Shown: one piece after another, positions 58,847 to 64,000 of the stretch | Layout: every line of letters starts with the position of its first letter | Position numbering within the stretch: position 1 is the first letter of the stretch | NCBI GenBank assembly: GCA_016710275.1 | Contig: JADJXS010000001.1 | Coordinates: 1,054,001-1,118,000 of the forward strand | Length of the DNA stretch: 64,000 nt | From: Phycisphaerales bacterium | GTDB taxonomy: Bacteria > Planctomycetota > Phycisphaerae > UBA1845 > Fen-1342 | Direction: 5' to 3' | Notes under the pieces: generated by a model | Told to the model about the DNA's origin: nothing | Seen by the model: only the letters and a program-made list of their open reading frames with translations | The model's database searches: none | Position numbers and translations under genes: made by a program

Positions 58847-59617
58847 CTATTGCGCCGCCAGCCCCAGCGTCAGCGTCACCACCGCCACCACGTCCTTGTC
58901 GATCGTGGACGTGTCGTAGATGCCATAGCCGCTGACCTCGGTCGAGTGCGGCTGGGTCACCTGCAGCACCCCCATCGACGCGCTGCGCACCTCGGTGATC
59001 CGCGAGCCGGCCGCCTGTGCAATCCGTTCCGCTCGCAACCGCGCGTCCGCCGCCGCCTCCCCCATCAGCTCGATCCGCAGGTCGCCCAGCCGTGTGAATG
59101 AATACTCCGGCGCCGCCGAGCTGACGCTTACGCCCTCGCGCAGCAGCTCGGTCACGCTGCCCGCCGCCTGCGCCACCCGATCCACCTCCGGCGTTGAGAT
59201 TGTGAACACCCGCGACAGCCGCTGCCCCGCGATCTCGCGCGTCTCCATTCCCTTCGCGTCGCGCTGGTAGTAGGTTCTCGTATCGATCGCGCTAAGCCCC
59301 ATCTGCCCCTCCGCAAATCCCCGGGCCGTCAGAAATGCGTGAACCTGACCGGTCGCCTGCTCCAGGGCCGCGTACGCATCCGGCAAAGCGGCCGCCTCCC
59401 CGCTGACCTCCACGCGCCAGACGGCCTGGTCCGCCCGGATCGGCCGGCGAACCGACCCCTTCACCGTGATGCTGCGCACCTCTCCGGAAGCGGCAATTCC
59501 GCGGCGCTCGTAGGCCCGCGCCGCCACCACCGTGCTGGTGATCAGCGAAACAGTCACGCCCAGCGCGACGACGCCCGCCGCGCGCCCCAGATGCGCAAGA
59601 TGAACACGAGTTTCCAT
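58847..59617 (-). CDS. SIMPL-domain (YggE-like) protein
   Basis: A 256-residue exported or membrane-anchored protein. A hydrophobic N-terminus (about 12-36) precedes a SIMPL/DUF541 domain: ITVKGSVRRPIRADQAVWRVEVSGEA, QATGQVHAFLTARGFAEGQM, then TRLGDLRIELMGEAAADARLRAERIAQAAGSRITEVRSASMGVLQV. Members include E. coli YggE and the mouse IRAK-interacting protein; the function is poorly known, with links to oxidative stress. GGAGGAG lies upstream of the ATG. Confidence 0.88.
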   Translation of the reverse strand: METRVHLAHLGRAAGVVALGVTVSLITSTVVAARAYERRGIAASGEVRSITVKGSVRRPIRADQAVWRVEVSGEAAALPDAYAALEQATGQVHAFLTARGFAEGQMGLSAIDTRTYYQRDAKGMETREIAGQRLSRVFTISTPEVDRVAQAAGSVTELLREGVSVSSAAPEYSFTRLGDLRIELMGEAAADARLRAERIAQAAGSRITEVRSASMGVLQVTQPHSTEVSGYGIYDTSTIDKDVVAVVTLTLGLAAQ

Positions 59618-59915
59618 GAGATGGCTCCTCCATGAGCCGGGAAGTGAGGTTTTCCAACGCCCGCGCCGAATCTACCATTCGAGCGCGAAACCACAACAAC
59701 AATCCATCTTCTGACAGGATTCGACAATCGCCCGCCGACGCCAAACACTCGGTTTGCTGATAGCGCATCGTGCGTCCGGCTCGCGACTCATATCAGGGCG
59801 CACGGATCGGGCAGGTCGCCGGCTGGCCGGACAGCGCCTCTGCGGGTAAAAATAGGGGGTCCGAACGGGGCCGGCGCGCTCGCGCCGGGCCGGGCAATTC
59901 TCGCGGAAGGTGTAC

Positions 59916-60782
59916 ATGAACATCCGAACGAACATCCGCACGGTCGGCGTTCTCGGCGCAGGGACGATGGGCTCCGGCATTGCCCAGGTCTTCGCCCAGT
60001 CCGGCCGCGCCGTGCTGCTGCACGACCCCAAGCCGGGCGCGGTCGACGGCGCAGTGGCCGGGATCGGCCGCTCGCTGGAGAAGCTCGCCTCCAAGGGCAA
60101 GCTCACCGCCGAAGACGCCCGCGCCGCCGGCGCGCGCATCCGCCCGTCGGCGATCAGCGACTTCGGCTCGGCGGATCTCGTCGTCGAGGCGATTTTCGAA
60201 AGCGTGCCCGCCAAGCGCGCGCTCTACGAGCAGCTTGGCAGCCTCGCGGATGACGTCATCTTCGCCAGCAACACCAGCAGCATCTCGATCAGCGAGCTGG
60301 CGGCTGCCAGCGGCCGGCCCGATCGCTTCATCGGCATGCACTTCTTCAACCCCGTGCCGCTGATGTCGCTGATCGAGATCGTGGTGGGGTTGCAGACCGC
60401 CGAGCCGGTGGTGGCGGCCATCACGGATTTGAGCCGCCAGTTGGGCAAGACGCCGCTGCGCGTCAAGGATCATCCCGGCTTTGTCTCAAACCGTGTGCTG
60501 ATGCCGCTGATCAACGAGGCCATTGCGTGCTTCGCCGACGGCGTTGCCGATGCCGAGACGATCGACCAGGTCATGCAACTGGGCTGCGCGCACACGATGG
60601 GGCCGTTGGCAACGGCCGACCTGATCGGGCTGGACGTCTGCCTCGCAATCATGGAAGTGCTGCATCGCGATCTGGGTGAGGATCGCTACCGTCCGACTCC
60701 GCTGCTTCGCACGATGGTGCGTGCGGGAATCCTGGGCCGCAAATCCGGAAAGGGCTTTTATGACCACACCCGTCAGCGCTGA
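59916..60782 (+). CDS. 3-hydroxyacyl-CoA (3-hydroxybutyryl-CoA) dehydrogenase
   Basis: A 288-residue NAD(P)-dependent enzyme that interconverts 3-hydroxyacyl-CoA and 3-ketoacyl-CoA. The Rossmann fold shows VGVLGAGTMGSGIAQVFAQSG. Catalytic-region motifs are ASNTSSISISELA, the His-bearing GMHFFNPVPLMSLIEIV and DHPGFVSNRVLMPLINEA. It ends ILGRKSGKGFYDH. The ATG at 59916 has GGAAGG 5 nt upstream; a GTG at 59910 overlaps that site. The next gene, an enoyl-CoA hydratase, overlaps its last 23 bp, so the two act in one fatty-acyl or butyryl-CoA pathway. Confidence 0.94.
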   Translation: MNIRTNIRTVGVLGAGTMGSGIAQVFAQSGRAVLLHDPKPGAVDGAVAGIGRSLEKLASKGKLTAEDARAAGARIRPSAISDFGSADLVVEAIFESVPAKRALYEQLGSLADDVIFASNTSSISISELAAASGRPDRFIGMHFFNPVPLMSLIEIVVGLQTAEPVVAAITDLSRQLGKTPLRVKDHPGFVSNRVLMPLINEAIACFADGVADAETIDQVMQLGCAHTMGPLATADLIGLDVCLAIMEVLHRDLGEDRYRPTPLLRTMVRAGILGRKSGKGFYDHTRQR

Positions 60783-61536
60783 GCGCCGCGTCACGCAGGT
60801 GGAACACGAGCGGTCCTCGGACACAGTCACCCTTTCATTCTCGACCGAGGGCGCGCTGAACGTGCTTTCATCGGCGGTGCTGGGTGCGATCGGTGAGAAG
60901 GTCGAGGCGCTGGGACGCGACCCGCGCGTGCGGTTCGTGGTCTTCCGCGGGCGCGGAAAGGCCTTCATCGCCGGGGCGGACATCACCGAGCTGGTCCGCT
61001 TCGACGAGACCCGCGGGGAGTCCCTCAGCAAGCACGGCCACCACGTCTTTGACGCGCTCGAAAACCTCCGCCCCGTCACGATCGCCGCCCTGAACGGCCA
61101 CGCGATGGGCGGCGGCTGCGAGCTGGCGATGGCCTGCGATTTTCGCATCGCCGTCCGCGGCGCCAGGATCGGTCTCCCCGAGTGCCGTCTCGGGCTGCTG
61201 CCCGGCTGGGGCGGAACGCAGCGGCTCGCCCGGCTGGTCGGCCCGAGCCGTGCCAAGCGCATGATGTTCTCCGGCGAGCCGATCGACGCCGAACAGGCGC
61301 TCGCCATCGGCCTGGTGGATGAGGTCGTCGCTACGGCGGAGGAATTGGACCCGGCGCTGGAGCGCTGGAAGACAACCCTGCGCAACGGCTCTCCCGCCGC
61401 CATCGGGCGGATCAAGCGGGCCATCGCCCATCGCGACGAAACGGAGCAATTCGGCCTGTGCTTCGCCTGTGCCGACGCCAAAGAGGGGATGTCCGCGTTT
61501 CTTGAGAAGCGCGCTGCGAGTTGGATGAGCGCTTGA
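60760..61536 (+). CDS. Enoyl-CoA hydratase/isomerase family protein
   Basis: A 258-residue crotonase-fold protein. The oxyanion-hole segments are GKAFIAGADITEL and GHAMGGGCELAMACDFRIA. Both catalytic-type glutamates are present (CEL and LPECRLGLLPGWGGTQRLARLVG), supporting hydratase activity on trans-2-enoyl-CoA. The ATG at 60760 lies inside the end of the dehydrogenase gene. Together they provide two consecutive beta-oxidation steps; no thiolase or acyl-CoA dehydrogenase is in view. Confidence 0.93.
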   Translation: MTTPVSAERRVTQVEHERSSDTVTLSFSTEGALNVLSSAVLGAIGEKVEALGRDPRVRFVVFRGRGKAFIAGADITELVRFDETRGESLSKHGHHVFDALENLRPVTIAALNGHAMGGGCELAMACDFRIAVRGARIGLPECRLGLLPGWGGTQRLARLVGPSRAKRMMFSGEPIDAEQALAIGLVDEVVATAEELDPALERWKTTLRNGSPAAIGRIKRAIAHRDETEQFGLCFACADAKEGMSAFLEKRAASWMSA

Positions 61537-61544
61537 AGATCGGC

Positions 61545-62294
61545 ATGACCCGGGTACCGGCTGCCGCACAGGGCGACCGGCGCCTTTCTTCGCTTGGGTG
61601 CACGGGTTCCGGCCGTGGCTCGTCCCTCCGCGCCGCCGTCCGGCTCCTTTTCGTCTGCTCTCTCGCGGCCGTGCTCTGCGGCTGCGATCCCGGCGCCGCG
61701 CCGCGCACTGCCGGGGCATCCACCGCCGAGTCCCCGCGCGCGGTGATCGCCCGGCTGGTCGCCGCCCGCGGGTCGCGAAATTACGCCGCGTTCGACGTAC
61801 TCGTGCTTCCCGGCCGCGCGTCCGAGATCGTCGAAGTGCTGCTGGCGATGGATGAGTTCATTGCCGCCGATGCGCAACTGGCCGGTTATCTGCGCGACGA
61901 GTACAGCCCGGCGCTTGCCGCCGCCGTCTCTCAATCGCAACTGGCCAGCGCTTTGGACGTATTCAGTCGCGGCGTGGAGTTGCTGGAAGAGCACATCGAG
62001 GGGGATGGCGCCGTCGTCTCATTCACCATTGAAGGCACACTGCCGGCGGAACGGGCCAGCCTGCGCCGGGTGGATGGCGCCTGGCGCTATGACCCCGGCC
62101 CCGGCTATTCCCCCGACCTGGCACGCGCCTTCTCGCGCATGGCGCGCGGGCTGCGTTCGCTCCACGACGATTTGCAAAGCGGCCGATTTGCCCGGCCGGC
62201 GCCGGCTGTTGCCGCCGATCGCATCATCGAGGAGATTCGTGCCCGGCTGCTGCCGGGATTGCGGATGCTCCCCCCTCCGCCCGACCCCAAATAA
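61545..62294 (+). CDS. Putative lipoprotein, unknown function
   Basis: A 249-residue protein beginning at the ATG at 61545, or at a TTG at 61521 overlapping the previous gene. A long basic N-terminus precedes a hydrophobic stretch and a lipobox-like LCGC (AVRLLFVCSLAAVLCGCDPG). The mature part is helical with no recognised domain. ARGSRNYAAFDVLVLP and an Asp/Glu-rich middle are visible, and RRVDGAWRYDPGP resembles the closing strands of NTF2-like or DUF4878-type folds (weak). It has no clear Shine-Dalgarno sequence. Confidence 0.6.
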   Translation: MTRVPAAAQGDRRLSSLGCTGSGRGSSLRAAVRLLFVCSLAAVLCGCDPGAAPRTAGASTAESPRAVIARLVAARGSRNYAAFDVLVLPGRASEIVEVLLAMDEFIAADAQLAGYLRDEYSPALAAAVSQSQLASALDVFSRGVELLEEHIEGDGAVVSFTIEGTLPAERASLRRVDGAWRYDPGPGYSPDLARAFSRMARGLRSLHDDLQSGRFARPAPAVAADRIIEEIRARLLPGLRMLPPPPDPK

Positions 62295-62385
62295 CCTCGT
62301 CTGCCCAATGCCAACTAACCCCGGACCACCCAACGCCGGCTGAATCCACCGGTCCGATCCGTCATCCCCCTCTGAAAACGCAGAC

Positions 62386-62410
62386 GCCGCCCGAGGGAAC
62401 CCGGGACGGC
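62386..62410 (+). terminator. Hairpin downstream of the lipoprotein gene
   Basis: GCCGCCCG (62386-62393) pairs with CGGG and CGGC (62402-62410) around one bulged A, with an 8-nt loop. It lies about 90 nt past the lipoprotein stop. No T-run. Confidence 0.35.
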
Positions 62411-62589
62411 GCGGCGTGCAAACGGGACGAAATCGGCGTCGGAGGGCGCACCGGCCACGGCTTCGGCGGATTCGCTGCACGCGTTGTGGCGCGCGGCATC
62501 TCCGTCGGCGGGCCTGCTTTGCTATCTGGTCTCGGGAAAGGGGAGCTTGGCCCCGGACCGCGATGTGCTCCATCCGAACTCACCCGATC

Positions 62590-62631
62590 CTAGTACCGGC
62601 GGTCACTCCTTTTCCACTAGCCATTTTTTTT
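62590..62631 (+). terminator. Terminator-like hairpin followed by eight T
   Basis: CTAGT (62590-62594) pairs with ACTAG (62616-62620); after CCA comes a run of eight T (62624-62631), the only long T-run in the window. The loop is large (21 nt), so the stem is weak. Confidence 0.35.
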
Positions 62632-62822
62632 CCGACCCGCCCCAAGCTCCTGCGGTCAAAGGGGCTTCCGTTCCGTCCGCGTCCGATGGTACGCTTCCCC
62701 CCACCCCGTTCGGGAGCGGTTGCAGCCGCTTGCGTTTCGGCGGCTCTGCGGGGATGCTGCTCCTTGTGAAATCAGCCGGAATCCCGCGGTTTGTCGGCCG
62801 CGCACACGGCGTGGAGGTCTGA

Positions 62823-62924
62823 GTGAACAAGAAGAAGAAGAATGCGGCCCGCAAGCACAAAAAGGCACAGGAACGCGTCAAGCGCAAGGCGCGCGAGCGG
62901 CGGGCTGCGGCCGGGAAGAAGTAA
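62823..62924 (+). CDS. Small, very basic protein
   Basis: A 33-residue ORF that starts NKKKKNAARKHKKAQ and is almost entirely Lys, Arg, Ala and Gln. A clear GGAGG lies 5 nt before the GTG, which supports real translation. It resembles the short lysine-rich hypothetical proteins annotated in planctomycetes and might bind RNA or ribosomes; this is inference. Confidence 0.5.
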   Translation: MNKKKKNAARKHKKAQERVKRKARERRAAAGKK

Positions 62925-63074
62925 GCGCCGATAACATCAACGCTGTCCCGTTTTCGGCGGGGCGTCGCAGAACAACCGCATTTCCGGCCGCCCGCACAAT
63001 TCGTGCGTGTGCGGGTGGCGTGCGTTGCTCTGCGCTGCGGCATTCGGGCGCGAATTGTCGGCGAAAGGCGTGCG

Positions 63075-64000
63075 ATGAGATCAAAGGGCGCGCGGATCCT
63101 GGGCGGGCTGTTGATCGCCGGCGGGCTGCTGGCGTCGGCCGCGGCCGCGGCGAATCGCGCTCCTCCCCTGAGCACTCCGGATCTGCTCGTTGATCTGGCC
63201 CGAGATCTGGCGCTGACTTCGCGGCAGGCGGGGTCGTCGCTCGACCTGGTTCACGTCGAGGTGCTGCTGCACGCGGCTTTGCGCCTGAACCCGGAACAGG
63301 TTGACGCCCATCGACTGTTGGAGGAGCTGGCCGTTCTCCGCGGCGACGCAGCAGCGGCGCGGATGCACCTCGAGTCACAGGTGGCGCTCGATGCGGGGAA
63401 CTACGGCGCCTTTGCGCGCTGGCTGACGGCCGGGCTGGAGGGGATCCAGACTTCGGAACAGCGAAAGCGCTGGCTCGACGCGCTGCTCGCGCTTCAGCCG
63501 CCGCGTCCGCGCGACCAGCGCGCGCTGCTCTACGTCGAACTGGCGCGGCTCTCGCTGGAGGGGATGCAGCGCGCCGCAGCGCGGCTCGCGCTGGATCGTG
63601 CCCTGGGCCTGGATGAGCAGAACCCCGACGCCGCCCTGCTGAGCCTGGAGCTGCTCAGCGCGGATGCGCCGCCGCATGTGCAGTTGCGCACGCTGCTGCG
63701 CGCCCTGCGCGCCAACCCCCTTCGCACCGACGTCGCCTCGTACGCGGGCGCGCTGCTGGACGCCTACGGCTTCGCCGCCGAGGCCGGGGCGCTGTTCGAT
63801 CACGTCGCCGAGCAGGCCCAGGCGCGCGGCGAAACGCTGACCCCCGCCTTCCTGTACGAGCGCGCCCGCAACCTCATCGCACTGGGCAAGCTGCCCGAAG
63901 CGCTCGCCAACGTCGAACAGGCCGCGAAACTGGATGCCCAACTGTTCGAGGCGGTGTTTCTGCAGCATTGGCTGCTCACGCGGCTCAATCGCACGGCCGA
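63075..64000 (+). CDS. Exported TPR-repeat protein, partial (runs off right edge)
   Basis: The reading frame is open from the ATG at 63075 to the edge of the window (308 codons). A signal peptide (about 1-26: GARILGGLLIAGGLLASAAAAA) is followed by helical TPR-like repeats, for example EVLLHAALRLNPEQVDAHRLLEELAVLRGD, ALDRALGLDEQNPDAALLSLELL and FLYERARNLIALGKLPEALANVEQAAKLD. Such proteins act as scaffolds in the periplasm. The C-terminal part is not visible. Confidence 0.75.
   Translation, partial: MRSKGARILGGLLIAGGLLASAAAAANRAPPLSTPDLLVDLARDLALTSRQAGSSLDLVHVEVLLHAALRLNPEQVDAHRLLEELAVLRGDAAAARMHLESQVALDAGNYGAFARWLTAGLEGIQTSEQRKRWLDALLALQPPRPRDQRALLYVELARLSLEGMQRAAARLALDRALGLDEQNPDAALLSLELLSADAPPHVQLRTLLRALRANPLRTDVASYAGALLDAYGFAAEAGALFDHVAEQAQARGETLTPAFLYERARNLIALGKLPEALANVEQAAKLDAQLFEAVFLQHWLLTRLNRTA

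Larger units (their letters stand above)
62295..62822. other. Long intergenic stretch before the small basic protein
   Basis: About 530 bp without a gene I can support. It holds a hairpin at 62386-62410 (GCCGCCCG paired with CGGG-A-CGGC), a GGGG/CCCC hairpin near 62537-62556 and a terminator-like structure at 62590-62631. A non-coding RNA between these is possible, but I recognise no family. Confidence 0.45.

Noticed and set aside
62560..62600. 5S rRNA-like string CTCCATCCGAACTC
   Set aside because: It resembles loop C of 5S rRNA, but the outer helix and the other loops could not be found around it.

Overview
This window is one contiguous, GC-rich stretch of bacterial chromosome. It most resembles a planctomycete, probably close to Phycisphaerae. 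The evidence is three secreted proteins with the same dockerin-like C-terminus (GDMNCDG...FNNFDIDPF type), an ECF sigma factor beside a Ser/Thr kinase with TPRs, a CotH-kinase/lamin-tail protein, and an S10-spc-alpha ribosomal cluster lacking rpmD and infA. The organism has flagellin and MreB. Phylum is an inference; no 16S rRNA lies here.

Layout. 1-2.2 kb (minus): start of an MnmE-like gene, coaX, obg. 2.5-5.3 kb (minus): a single-chain MmeI-like restriction-modification enzyme. 5.3-6.0 kb: tRNA-Asp between two short tandem-repeat patches. 6.0-8.7 kb: secreted CotH protein. 8.7-16.4 kb: an RNA-repair island with divergent rtcR (frameshifted), then rsr (Ro60/TROVE), a non-coding interval with Y-RNA-like elements, a slipin, rtcB and rtcA. 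16.5-22.6 kb: flagellin, ECF sigma factor, TPR kinase, SRPBCC membrane protein. 22.6-28.7 kb: Eis-like acetyltransferase, polytopic membrane protein with NPCBM domain, selB. 28.6-36.9 kb: subtilase-like secreted protein, larC, DUF6115/DUF2802-like protein, ABC ATPase, GT9 glycosyltransferase, cysteine-rich secreted protein, small membrane protein. 37-42.5 kb: response regulator, phoH, coiled-coil membrane protein, mreB, mreC. 42.8-58.7 kb: a 30-gene ribosomal operon from rpsJ to rplQ with secY, adk, map and rpoA. 58.8-64 kb: SIMPL protein, 3-hydroxyacyl-CoA dehydrogenase, enoyl-CoA hydratase, lipoprotein, small basic protein, and a TPR protein cut by the right edge.

The most interesting region is 10.4-16.4 kb. 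RtcR (CARF plus sigma54 activator) faces an rsr-Y RNA-slipin-rtcB-rtcA operon. The Y-RNA-like element at 12276-12414 folds on paper into a circularly permuted tRNA: T-arm, closed acceptor stem, UA linker, D-arm, all held by a stem at the anticodon-stem position. A second copy of its 5' motif follows at 12446, with its own closing stem. Such a module would let the Ro protein present tRNA-like RNA alongside an RNA ligase and a 3'-phosphate cyclase.

Regulatory signals that can be read directly include near-consensus -35/-10 promoters before tRNA-Asp, rpsJ and the subtilase, a sigma28-like site before flagellin, a partial sigma54 site before rsr, several -10 boxes only 6-10 nt upstream of start codons (probable leaderless or near-leaderless mRNAs), and strong hairpins at the rtcA/flagellin and rplQ/SIMPL convergent junctions.
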